Shown piece after piece: positions 26,416 to 34,737 of a DNA stretch of 42,728 bases. The position numbers and the translations under genes were made by a program. The first letter of the stretch is position 1. Every line of letters starts with the position of its first letter. This DNA comes from Nitrospira sp. (lineage in GTDB: Bacteria > Nitrospirota > Nitrospiria > Nitrospirales > Nitrospiraceae), in assembly GCA_019636815.1 (NCBI GenBank), contig JAHBWT010000003.1, positions 72,086-114,813 on the forward strand, in the 5' to 3' direction. Below the pieces are notes generated by a model, which did not search any database, was not told the DNA's origin, and worked only from the letters and a program-made list of their open reading frames with translations.

Positions 26416-27351
26416 ATGCTGCAACCGAAGTTAAAATCCAAGGTCCGCTGTACAGACCTCGACATCGGTGAAATCTCGAAGGTTGTGCTCGATCCGCTCT
26501 CTCACGAGATCAGCCACATCGTAGTATCGATGAACGGCAGTGGCGAACGACAGGTCGCCATGGCGCAGGTGCAGGATGTCACGGAAGATTTCGTGCACCT
26601 GAGAGCGCCCTCTCAGGATATCCAGGCGCTCCCTCCCTTCAAGCGCGAAGACTACGTCACCACGCATGAGGTGGAAATCTCGCACCTTGAAGACAATATC
26701 CATGTCACGCCGGGCGAAGTGTTGGTGCCGTTGCCCGTTTTGGAAAAGAACGTCAAGCGGCGCACGTTTTTCATGAATTTCACCCACGTGATCGGGTTCT
26801 TGATCGGACTTCCCATCGCCTATCCCATTCTTCGTTTTCTCATGAAGCCCATGTATGCGGATTTTGACAACCAATGGCTGAGCGTGGGAAATGTAAGCAA
26901 GATCAAGCAAGAGGATGTCGGGGTGCAGTTCGAGTACAAGAAAAAGGTGAAGGAAGCGTACATGCCTGAGTATGAGGTTGAGAAGAACGTCTGGGTCGTG
27001 CGAGCGACTCCCGAGCTTCTTGAAAAAGTCTATCAAGGGAAAGATGAAGAATTCCGTGACGTCAAAGGAACAGTCATCTGGACCAACAAGAAAGAGATTC
27101 CTTACATCGCATTTTCCGGTAAGTGTCCACATCTCGGGTGTGCATACAAGTGGCGAAACCATAAGGCCCTCGGAGCGGTATTTCTCTGTCCGTGCCACTT
27201 GAGCATCTACGATGCGGCAGGAAAAGTGCTGGATGGTCCTGCCCCGCGGGCCCTCGACGCCTTGCCCGTGCGAGTCTCCGCGAGTGGCGAGGTGGAGATC
27301 ATCGACATGGAGTTCAAAGCCGGTACGAAATCACAAGTGCGGATAGTCTGA
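26416..27351 (+). CDS. Rieske iron-sulfur protein with N-terminal PRC-barrel-like domain
   Basis: A 311-residue subunit of a cytochrome bc/b6f-like complex. Residues 1-70 form a soluble beta domain resembling a PRC barrel (KVRCTDLDIGEISKVVLDP). A basic stretch and one membrane helix follow at about 118-142, then the periplasmic Rieske domain with CPHLGC at 237-242 and CPCHLSIYD at 258-266, which supply the two Cys and two His ligands of the [2Fe-2S] cluster. The normal Rieske protein starts right before its membrane helix, so the N-terminal domain is an addition that should face the cytoplasm. Starts two bases after the previous stop. Confidence 0.93.
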   Translation: MLQPKLKSKVRCTDLDIGEISKVVLDPLSHEISHIVVSMNGSGERQVAMAQVQDVTEDFVHLRAPSQDIQALPPFKREDYVTTHEVEISHLEDNIHVTPGEVLVPLPVLEKNVKRRTFFMNFTHVIGFLIGLPIAYPILRFLMKPMYADFDNQWLSVGNVSKIKQEDVGVQFEYKKKVKEAYMPEYEVEKNVWVVRATPELLEKVYQGKDEEFRDVKGTVIWTNKKEIPYIAFSGKCPHLGCAYKWRNHKALGAVFLCPCHLSIYDAAGKVLDGPAPRALDALPVRVSASGEVEIIDMEFKAGTKSQVRIV

Positions 27352-27362
27352 GACCTAGCGAT

Positions 27363-28490
27363 ATGGACATCAAACACTCGTCCCCTGCAGCGATTCCCGA
27401 TCATCAGCCGAGCGCGATCGAAAAGCTCGTCGCCTTCCTGGATGAACGGGTCGGGCTCAAGGAAATGCAGGCCAAGATGCTCAATGAGCCGATACCTGGC
27501 GGTTCTCGTTGGGCCTATGTGTTTGGCTCGATCCTGCTGTTCATTTTCGCGATGCAAGCGCTGACCGGCGTCCTCTTGATGTTCTACTATGTGCCGACTG
27601 CCGACCATGCCTATGACAGCACTCAATACATCATTCATGACGTTGATTACGGCTGGTTTTTACTGAGCTATCACTTCTGGGGGTCCAGCGCGATGGTCGT
27701 GTGTGTGGTGGCTCATATGTCACAAGTGTTTTTGTGGGGAGCCTATAAGAAACCGAGAGAATTGCTATGGCTTGTCGGCTTGGCATTATTCGGTATCGTG
27801 ATTACCTTCGGTTTTACAGGCTATCTCTTACCGTGGGATCAGCGGGCATTCTGGGCGACGACGGTTGGCGTCGAGATCTTGGATAAGACTCCTGTCGTCG
27901 GTGATTTTATTGCCAGGTTTCTAAAAGGCGGGCCGACTCCTGGTCAGATGACGTTGAGTCGTTTCTTCGTGCTCCATGTGATGATCCTTCCCGCGGCTCT
28001 TATGGCCCTGGCCGGTCTGCATCTGTTCTTGTTTCGGGTGGCTTCGCCAGCGGGTCCGTTCACCGGTACGAAGGAGGAGATCAAGGCTAAGACAGACTAC
28101 TTCTTCCCTCGTCAAATTTGGAAGGATATGGTCGGGATGGCCTTTGTCTTCGTCGGGACCTGTGTGCTGGCACTCTGGGAACCAGTCGTCCTCTTGGACC
28201 AAGCCGCCCCTGACCCAGGAGACTATCATCCTGAACCGGAATGGTATTTTCTTTTCTACTTCCAACTGCTGAGGTTGAAAATATTCTCCGGGGAGTTTGG
28301 ACAATTCTTGGGGGCGGTTGCGCTGCCGGTCGTTTTCATGGTCTTGTTGGTGGCGCTCCCATTCTTCGATAAGGATCCCGAGCGCAATATTTTCAAACGG
28401 CCGATCGCATTGATCAGTTGGATCGCAATTATGGTGGTCATTGTGTTGTTCACCGTGGCCTCAGTGATTAACCGAGAGTTCTTGGATTGA
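27363..28490 (+). CDS. Cytochrome b of a b6f/bc-type complex (fused N- and C-terminal parts)
   Basis: Core membrane subunit carrying the two b haems and the quinol-oxidation site. The 375-residue product has haem-ligand His pairs H104/H118 and H205/H220. The 14-residue gap within the second pair is the b6-type spacing rather than the 13 of bc1. The Qo-site PEWY is at 292-295, followed by FLFYFQLLR, and three further helices correspond to subunit IV, so b6 and subunit IV are fused. The frame is open upstream into the Rieske gene, but the ATG at 27363 begins 11 bases after its stop and gives the expected amphipathic N-terminus. Confidence 0.93.
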   Translation: MDIKHSSPAAIPDHQPSAIEKLVAFLDERVGLKEMQAKMLNEPIPGGSRWAYVFGSILLFIFAMQALTGVLLMFYYVPTADHAYDSTQYIIHDVDYGWFLLSYHFWGSSAMVVCVVAHMSQVFLWGAYKKPRELLWLVGLALFGIVITFGFTGYLLPWDQRAFWATTVGVEILDKTPVVGDFIARFLKGGPTPGQMTLSRFFVLHVMILPAALMALAGLHLFLFRVASPAGPFTGTKEEIKAKTDYFFPRQIWKDMVGMAFVFVGTCVLALWEPVVLLDQAAPDPGDYHPEPEWYFLFYFQLLRLKIFSGEFGQFLGAVALPVVFMVLLVALPFFDKDPERNIFKRPIALISWIAIMVVIVLFTVASVINREFLD

Positions 28491-28508
28491 TCCCGGTGCC
28501 TCTTCGTT

Positions 28509-29510
28509 ATGGCTGAAGAACGCGAATCGATGTCTCCGACAAAGATAGGGTTCGGCATCCTGTGGCCTGCCTGTTGGACTTCCATTGTCGTGAAGGCCAT
28601 CTTTGCCGTGCTTCTCTTGACGATGGGATTGGTGCATTTCGAAGGCAGGTTTGGGCTGGCCGTCATTATGTTGTTTCTCAGCCCGGTCACCGTCTTTGCG
28701 ATTCCGATCATCATGGCTGTCTTTGGAACACACTTTGGTGAAGGGATCGGCCTCGAGATCCTATTCTGGCTCTCTATTCCGGTCGATATTTGGGCGCTGG
28801 GGCTGGTTGCTCGTACTTTTTTTCTTGAGCGGCTCAGGAAAGAACCGCCCGATGGGTTGGGGCTTGCCATTTGGTGGAGGTCAGCCCTCATCGGAGCCTT
28901 CTTCGTTCCTATTCTTTGGGGTATCGTGAGCTTCGTCACGGATAACGCTATTACGGCATCTCACACGATGGCTGAGATGGAAAGTCTCAGGCACATTACT
29001 GACACCGGGCTGCCGGTGGCGGAACGGATCGGTCTCGAATTGACGATCTGGGGATCTATCTCTTCGGCCGTACTGGCCGTTTTATCGGTAATCGGAGTAT
29101 CCATTCTCGGTCAAATCATTCGACGCATGGCGGAGGAGTCCATGATGGCTCCCGAAAATTATCAAGGGCTCATCACACGCTGGGACCTGATGCGGGTGCC
29201 AGCGGATCAGGGGCTGCTCTTGACGTCATTGGTGGGGGTGGGGGTCGTGTGTTCTCTGATGTTTTGGACCATACTTCCGGTGACGACTCCTCATCCGCAT
29301 GAGTGCTGCAAGAAGCCCGAGGTAGAGGTCGGGCCGGTATTCAAACCGATCCAGTCATTGAATGGCACCGCGCAACGTGTTGCGTCCCTCACGGCGCAGG
29401 TTGACGCGCTTGAACAGCAAAAGTCGGACGCGAAAGGCCAAAAAACAAAGGGCAAGGCGAAGACCGGAAGCAGAACAGCCGGGGATTCACCTGCCAAGGT
29501 GAAACCGTAA
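28509..29510 (+). CDS. Polytopic membrane protein of the respiratory cluster, unknown
   Basis: A 333-residue protein with about seven hydrophobic segments up to residue 265, then a Cys pair (HECCKKPE). A soluble tail with a short coiled coil (SLTAQVDALEQQ) and a Lys/Gly-rich end follows. Its only visible potential metal sites are His and Cys residues near 257-264 (TTPHPHECC). I do not recognise a family. It lies 18 bases after cytochrome b and 13 before the second bd-like gene, so it is an integral member of the operon and may be a structural or cofactor-binding subunit. Confidence 0.7.
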   Translation: MAEERESMSPTKIGFGILWPACWTSIVVKAIFAVLLLTMGLVHFEGRFGLAVIMLFLSPVTVFAIPIIMAVFGTHFGEGIGLEILFWLSIPVDIWALGLVARTFFLERLRKEPPDGLGLAIWWRSALIGAFFVPILWGIVSFVTDNAITASHTMAEMESLRHITDTGLPVAERIGLELTIWGSISSAVLAVLSVIGVSILGQIIRRMAEESMMAPENYQGLITRWDLMRVPADQGLLLTSLVGVGVVCSLMFWTILPVTTPHPHECCKKPEVEVGPVFKPIQSLNGTAQRVASLTAQVDALEQQKSDAKGQKTKGKAKTGSRTAGDSPAKVKP

Positions 29511-29523
29511 CTTACGAGGTGAT

Positions 29524-31386
29524 GTGGTGAGTGCCATACAACAAGAGAGGGAAACGATTCAACCATCTCTCCAAACCGACAGAAGCCACGGCGGATGGCT
29601 GGCAAGTCTCTTGTTGACGGCGGTCTGGCTCGCGCTCCCTTCGATCGGCATCGCGGCAGAAGGCACGGCGGCTGGTCCGACGGAGTATCGGGATATTCCA
29701 TACATCGGCAGTCGGAACCTTGTCTGGATCGTCGCGCAACTGCATCTTCTGCTTGCCGGGTTCGTCTTGGGTGTGCCGATCTTTGCCTGGCTCTGCGAAG
29801 TCATTGCCTGGAGAGGTGGCGAAAAGCGTTACGACAAGCTTGCCAAGGAGTTTACGAAGCTGCTCACGTCAGCCTATGCCACGACCGCCCTGTTTGGCGG
29901 TATCTTGTTGTTCCTCTTGGTGGCATTCTATCCCAAGCTGATGAATTATTTGACGGATGTCTTTTTTCCTTCATTTTTACTCTACTGTCTGTTGTTTCTC
30001 TTCGAAACCGCTACCCTCTATCTGTATTGGTATGGGTGGGATGCCATGCAGCACGGAAGGAAAAAGACGCTGCATGTCTTTTTAGGGTTTCTGCTGAATT
30101 TCTTTGCCTTGTTCATCATGATCGTGCCCAATGCCTGGGCCACGTTTCAGTCCAGTCCCGTCGTGATTTCGGAGGGGACGGCGATTGAGCGAGCCTGGGC
30201 TGCAACATGGAATCCGACATGGTGGCCGATCAACATTCATCGGCTTATCGCCAACGTGGTGCTTGGTGGGTATATCTGCGGAGCCTACGCGGGAGTCCGG
30301 TACTTATCGGTCAAAAGCAAAGAAGATCGGGAACATTACGATTGGATGGGGTATGTCGGGAACTTTATCGGCGTGTTCGGTCTGTTGGCCCTGCCGTTTG
30401 CCGGATATTGGCTTATGCGGGAAATCTATCAGTACAACCAGCAGATGGGCATTACACTGATGGGAGGATTTCTCTCCTGGCTGTTCATCATTCAGGCGAT
30501 GCTGATCGGGGTGTTGTTCCTCGGGTCGAACTACTATTTCTGGCTGGGGATTACCTATCGGATTCCCGGATCCGAGGCAAAGTATCGGAAAGCGATGTTG
30601 ATGATGCTGATCAGTCTGCTCCTCTGTCTCGCCGTCTGGATGACACCGCACTCGCTCGTGGCCAGCATTGAAGAGGCTCAAAAAATGGGAGGAGCCCATC
30701 ACCCGTTGCTCGGTGTACTGGGCGTGATGTCGGCAAAAATGACCGTGTCGAACCTCATGATCCTTATTACGTTCATGAGCTTCGTCATGTATTGGCGGGC
30801 GGGGAAGGAAGACACAGCCGGATGGGCCAAGCTGGGGAAGGCCGTCATGGGGGCTGTCTTGGTATTAGCCAGCCTTGCGGTCATTGTCCTCGGCGTCTGG
30901 GGTTACTTCGTACCGGCCATTGTCCGGATTAATTACTTTTCCACGTCTCAGGTGTTGATCGTCATCTTCGTCATCTTGACGATTACGCCGCTCACGGCGC
31001 TGCTGTTAAAGAGCGCGAAGACGACCACGGAAATGGTGTGGGGCAGCATGCCTCCTCGCGCCGGGTATTCGTTGGTCCTCAACGCGGTCATGGTGATCCT
31101 TCTCATGACGTTAATGGGCTATGCGCGGTCTTCCTCCAGAGTCCACTGGCACGTCTATGGAGTCATGCGGGATTCGTCGCCCTATGCCTACTCTCCGGCT
31201 CTCGGAAGCGCATCGTTGATCATGGCTTTCTGCACGTTCTTTTTCTGCATCCTTGTCGCATTCATCTTTTGGGTCGCCACCATGGGCGATAAGTACAAGG
31301 CTGCAGGTGGACCGGGAAAGGAAGAGCTGCCTCACGGCATTCCGGCGATGGCCGGAGGGGCACCGGATGAGCGGAAAAAGACGTAA
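29524..31386 (+). CDS. Cytochrome bd-like membrane protein, paralogue 2
   Basis: A 620-residue integral membrane protein with a signal-like helix ending near GIAAE and about 14 membrane helices. It shares the plan and many segments of the protein at 23847-25559: VAQLHLLLAGFVLGVPIF with H74, ETATLYLYWYGWD, and WWPINIHRLIANVVLGGY with H239. The paralogues differ in their middle loops (no DYDFSFCPYM counterpart here) and in their C-terminal halves. No GRQPW quinol motif is seen. The start is one of two consecutive GTG codons after GAGGTGAT. Two bd-like subunits beside one Rieske/cytochrome b pair suggest a larger complex. Confidence 0.8.
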   Translation: MVSAIQQERETIQPSLQTDRSHGGWLASLLLTAVWLALPSIGIAAEGTAAGPTEYRDIPYIGSRNLVWIVAQLHLLLAGFVLGVPIFAWLCEVIAWRGGEKRYDKLAKEFTKLLTSAYATTALFGGILLFLLVAFYPKLMNYLTDVFFPSFLLYCLLFLFETATLYLYWYGWDAMQHGRKKTLHVFLGFLLNFFALFIMIVPNAWATFQSSPVVISEGTAIERAWAATWNPTWWPINIHRLIANVVLGGYICGAYAGVRYLSVKSKEDREHYDWMGYVGNFIGVFGLLALPFAGYWLMREIYQYNQQMGITLMGGFLSWLFIIQAMLIGVLFLGSNYYFWLGITYRIPGSEAKYRKAMLMMLISLLLCLAVWMTPHSLVASIEEAQKMGGAHHPLLGVLGVMSAKMTVSNLMILITFMSFVMYWRAGKEDTAGWAKLGKAVMGAVLVLASLAVIVLGVWGYFVPAIVRINYFSTSQVLIVIFVILTITPLTALLLKSAKTTTEMVWGSMPPRAGYSLVLNAVMVILLMTLMGYARSSSRVHWHVYGVMRDSSPYAYSPALGSASLIMAFCTFFFCILVAFIFWVATMGDKYKAAGGPGKEELPHGIPAMAGGAPDERKKT

Positions 31387-31405
31387 GGAGAGTTTTGAAT
31401 CGTGG

Positions 31406-31457
31406 GTGTTGAGTCGCAAATCAAGGACGCAAAGCCAAGCACTCAACTGCTCAACAC
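31406..31457. repeat. Inverted repeat between the bd-like and cytochrome c genes
   Basis: GTGTTGAG (31406-31413) and CTCAACAC (31450-31457) are perfect inverted copies 36 bases apart, in the longest internal gap (88 bases) of the cluster. An extra ACTCAAC sits at 31441. It could fold in the mRNA and set different expression of upstream and downstream genes. Confidence 0.35.
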
Positions 31458-31474
31458 TTAAAATTTGAGGGGCC

Positions 31475-32098
31475 ATGAGTGAAGTCGTACAACTACAATT
31501 AATCTCACTGGGAATCGTGGGGATCGGAGTTCTGATCCTCCTCTTTATCAAGGCGACATTTCTCCGAGTCACGGGGTTCGTCGCCATCGTCCTCGGGCTG
31601 TTTGCACTCATGTCACTCGCCGTGCCGCAACTGGCGTCCCTGCCTCCGGCAGAAGAGAAAATTGATATCGCGAGCATACAAACCCCGACGGACATCGCGG
31701 CTATCGGTCAGAGCGTCTTCTTCAGCAAGGGGCAATGCGCGCTGTGCCATTCCATCGGTCCGAGCGAATCGGCGCGCTGCCCGGACCTGAAGGGAATCGG
31801 CGCGAAATTGAGCCAAGAATTTCTCTATGAAAGCCTCACGGATCCCCAGGCCTTCGTCTACCAGGATTACCGGCACGGAGGCGTCCCGAAGGAATACCCG
31901 GCGACGATGCCCGCCATCGACAAAGATCCGATCGGGCTCTCGAAGAATGAAATTTTAGCCGTCATCGCATTTCTCCAACAAATGAGCGGCGAGCCGATCT
32001 CCATCAGCGTGTCGGATCTCGACATACCGGGACAGGCTCCGTCAGCTCCTGCCAAAGCAGCCGAGTCCGCACTCGTCGCCGACGCACACATGCATTAG
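31475..32098 (+). CDS. Membrane-anchored monohaem cytochrome c
   Basis: A 207-residue protein with two N-terminal membrane helices (about 7-25 and 32-50), an ordered linker and a c-type cytochrome domain with CALCH at 88-92. A candidate distal Met lies in PATMPAID. An extra Cys (SARCPDLKG) follows the haem motif. The C-terminus is Ala-rich and ends in HMH. First gene after the inverted repeat in the cluster; 12 bases separate it from the next cytochrome gene. Confidence 0.85.
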   Translation: MSEVVQLQLISLGIVGIGVLILLFIKATFLRVTGFVAIVLGLFALMSLAVPQLASLPPAEEKIDIASIQTPTDIAAIGQSVFFSKGQCALCHSIGPSESARCPDLKGIGAKLSQEFLYESLTDPQAFVYQDYRHGGVPKEYPATMPAIDKDPIGLSKNEILAVIAFLQQMSGEPISISVSDLDIPGQAPSAPAKAAESALVADAHMH

Positions 32099-32110
32099 GG
32101 AGGAAGAGAT

Positions 32111-32827
32111 ATGGGCGCGTTAGGGAAGCCGATCATACTCATGATAGTCATGTACTTGTTCCTAAAATTTGTGCTGCCCATCATACCGGGATCGGCGCCC
32201 CTTCCTTCCAGCTTGATTTTTCTCTATCTCATCCTGACGGCGTCGGGTATCGTGATCTACGAGACGTTGAGTGGAGAATCAAAAGATGCCTTCTGGGGGC
32301 CGATTCAGCGATTTCTGACCGGTGAAAACATCGGAGGGCTCCAAGCTCTTCGATATGGGGTGCTTATTCTGTTTCCGCTTCTGGTTGGGTGGCAGACCTA
32401 CGGAAGCACTGCAACAAGCGATCTTCCGCCGACGGAAAGCCGGACGATTCACCCGGCACCTCCTGGTGAATACACGGGCTTGGTGAATCCTGTTCCAAAA
32501 ACACCGGAAAACATCATGCAGGGCAAGGGCTTCTATGCGGCGTTTTGCTCGCCTTGTCACGGAGGAAACTTTGATGGCAAGGGCCCGGCCGCTCGCGGTT
32601 ATATTCCGGCGCCTGCCAATTTCGCCGACCCCACGACGATCGCGATGTTGCAGGAAAGCTATCTGTTCTGGCGTATCAAGAAGGGCGGCGTCGGCCTTCC
32701 GATCGAAGGCGCGCCATGGAAGTCCGCCATGCCGCGTTGGGAGCTGGAATTGCCGGATGAATGGATTTGGAAGATCATCATGGGGGAATATGATGGAGCC
32801 CATCAATCCCCGCGAACATGGGAATAA
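32111..32827 (+). CDS. Membrane-anchored monohaem cytochrome c
   Basis: A 238-residue protein with three hydrophobic segments in the first 100 residues, then a periplasmic cytochrome domain with CSPCH at 146-150 followed by GGNFDGKGPAA. A candidate distal Met is in KSAMPRWE. The haem domain resembles that of the lipoprotein cytochrome opening the cluster (both have YLFWRI/VWFWRI before the distal ligand region), suggesting duplication. GGAGGAAGAGAT precedes the ATG. Confidence 0.85.
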   Translation: MGALGKPIILMIVMYLFLKFVLPIIPGSAPLPSSLIFLYLILTASGIVIYETLSGESKDAFWGPIQRFLTGENIGGLQALRYGVLILFPLLVGWQTYGSTATSDLPPTESRTIHPAPPGEYTGLVNPVPKTPENIMQGKGFYAAFCSPCHGGNFDGKGPAARGYIPAPANFADPTTIAMLQESYLFWRIKKGGVGLPIEGAPWKSAMPRWELELPDEWIWKIIMGEYDGAHQSPRTWE

Positions 32828-32881
32828 TAGCATGGTGGACCGAGTGCACGGATTCAGTTGGGTACGGAGAATGAGGGCAGT

Positions 32882-33709
32882 ATGAAACCGGCGAATCACG
32901 CGGTGAGACGGGTTCTTCAGGGTGGGTTGGCGGCGATCGCAGTTCTGGTTATCGGAGGGGCGGGCGTCACCTTCGCACAGGAAAGCGTGGCGGTGAGGGC
33001 GGCGATTGTAACGGGCGGGTTACCTGTTGACGATCCAAATGCTGCGGTTTGGAGCAGTGCGCCGCCGGCGACGTTTCCAATGTCGCCGCAGGTCCATTGG
33101 CCGGACCGAATACAGGAAGTGACCGTCAAGGATGTGATCGTGCGGGCGTTGCACGATGATCAGCAGGTGGCGTTTCTTGTTGAGTATAGTGATCCGACTC
33201 AGGATCCTGACGATGGGGCGGCATTGGAATTCATGGTCGGAGAGAAAAAAGCGCACTTCGCTCATGGACAGCCGATGCTGCAAGTCGAGGGCGGCCCCGT
33301 CAATATCTGGTTTTGGAAACATAAGGAAGACAAGGCGGTTGACATGAGCGCGAAAGGTTTCGGAACATTGAAGCCGCAAACGCATCAGGATGTGAAAGCA
33401 AAGGCCGCCTATTCCAATGGGACCTGGAAAATCGTCTTTTCCCGTGCTCTCTCGACGGATCACCCTGAAGAGGACGTGCAAATCACGTCCGGGGAGTTCA
33501 TCAGTATCGCGTTTGCGGTCTGGGACGGTCGAAAAGACGCCGCCGGAGAGTTGGTCGAAAAGGGCTCTCAAAAAGCCGTATCCTCTTGGTGGTATTTCCG
33601 AGCCGATGCGCCGCCGGATTATTCCAGCTACATGTACGCGGCGGTGGCCGCGGCATTGGCCTTGGGATTTCAATTTGTCCTGATCCGCAAACTCAAGAAA
33701 GGGCAGTGA
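32882..33709 (+). CDS. Ethylbenzene-dehydrogenase/NxrC-type haem-binding protein
   Basis: A 275-residue exported protein with a signal peptide (cleavage near TFAQE), a beta-rich domain of the EB_dh type and a single C-terminal membrane anchor (about residues 250-267). EB_dh proteins are the gamma subunits of DMSO-reductase-family enzymes, including nitrite oxidoreductase, and usually bind one b haem through Met and Lys. The segment around GQPMLQVEGGPVNIWFWKHK contains candidate ligands. It sits in a complex III-like operon with no molybdoenzyme nearby, so it may be a b-haem relay of this complex. ATG 32882 with GAGGG four bases upstream is preferred to 32858. Confidence 0.75.
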   Translation: MKPANHAVRRVLQGGLAAIAVLVIGGAGVTFAQESVAVRAAIVTGGLPVDDPNAAVWSSAPPATFPMSPQVHWPDRIQEVTVKDVIVRALHDDQQVAFLVEYSDPTQDPDDGAALEFMVGEKKAHFAHGQPMLQVEGGPVNIWFWKHKEDKAVDMSAKGFGTLKPQTHQDVKAKAAYSNGTWKIVFSRALSTDHPEEDVQITSGEFISIAFAVWDGRKDAAGELVEKGSQKAVSSWWYFRADAPPDYSSYMYAAVAAALALGFQFVLIRKLKKGQ

Positions 33710-33711
33710 GC

Positions 33712-34737
33712 ATGAAGGCGGGAAGGCTGAGTGTCATTGGATTGGCGGTTGGTGTGTTGGGGGGAGGAGTTTTGATTGCAAGCGGATGCGCGAGCGAGCA
33801 GGAAAAGCGGGGACACGAACTGTATACCCATTACTGCAGTGATTGTCATGGCGGGAACGGCAAGCAGAACGAGGGGTTCAATTGGTCGTCCATGCCAGAT
33901 CCCAAGCCGAAAGACTTGTCCAATAAGTCAGAAATGGGCACGTTCACCGACAAGGAGCTGTTCGACACGATTTCACGGGACATGCTGGACACCAGCGAAG
34001 AAGGCGGCGATGAGATCGGAGACGACGACTTTGCCGTTCCGACCATGCCGACGTTCAAATATACGCTGTCCGAAGATGAGATCTGGGCGATCGTGGGGTA
34101 TGTACGCAAGCTTCACGGCATGAAGATGGAGTTCAATGTCGAGGAGCGAAAAGCTTCGCTCGATGAAGGGCTGAAGGCCGCACAAGCAAAGTTCGAACAG
34201 GCGAAGCAGGCCTATGAGGATGCGGAAAGTAAAGCCAGCGAAGAAGCAGAGAGAAAGAGCGAGGAACTGAACAAAGATGTAGATGTGGATGAATCCGCCT
34301 ATGCTGCCGAGCAGGAGGCAATGATCCAAGCCAAGAAAGAGTTGGATGCGGCTCAGGTTGCCCTGAATAACTTTTCGACCAGACTGGGAAGAAGCGTCAG
34401 TGTTCCAAGGCCGGATTTAACAGTCAAACCTGCGGAAAGCGCCGCATTGATTGAACGTGGGAAACAGCTGTATGAAAATAAATATGGCTGCAATGGTTGC
34501 CATAGCCTTGACGGTGAGGGGGGAAAAATTGGCCCGGCGTTAGATCGTGCCGGATTTCGCCTGAACGCGACCTGGGTCTACCGCTGGCTCAAAAATCCAC
34601 AGGCCATGGATTCGGCGACGCGCATGCCCGCGTTGGGGTTGAATGATGCAGACGCGAAGGCCGTGACGCTGTACGTCGCCACGTTGCGGGCGCCGAAATC
34701 GGAGCCAGCTGAAGAAAAGCCGGTAGAGAATCCTTAA
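33712..34737 (+). CDS. Dihaem cytochrome c lipoprotein with central coiled coil
   Basis: A 341-residue protein with signal peptide and lipobox ASGC (Cys26), and a first c-haem domain with CSDCH at 42-46. A charged Ala/Glu/Lys coiled coil at about 140-225 separates it from a second c-haem domain with CNGCH at 260-264 and a candidate Met in TRMPALG. The coiled coil holds the two haem domains apart, an unusual layout. The ATG lies two bases after the previous stop; the frame is open further upstream but would overlap that gene. Last gene of the cluster; its stop overlaps the end of ubiA on the other strand by four bases. Confidence 0.87.
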   Translation: MKAGRLSVIGLAVGVLGGGVLIASGCASEQEKRGHELYTHYCSDCHGGNGKQNEGFNWSSMPDPKPKDLSNKSEMGTFTDKELFDTISRDMLDTSEEGGDEIGDDDFAVPTMPTFKYTLSEDEIWAIVGYVRKLHGMKMEFNVEERKASLDEGLKAAQAKFEQAKQAYEDAESKASEEAERKSEELNKDVDVDESAYAAEQEAMIQAKKELDAAQVALNNFSTRLGRSVSVPRPDLTVKPAESAALIERGKQLYENKYGCNGCHSLDGEGGKIGPALDRAGFRLNATWVYRWLKNPQAMDSATRMPALGLNDADAKAVTLYVATLRAPKSEPAEEKPVENP

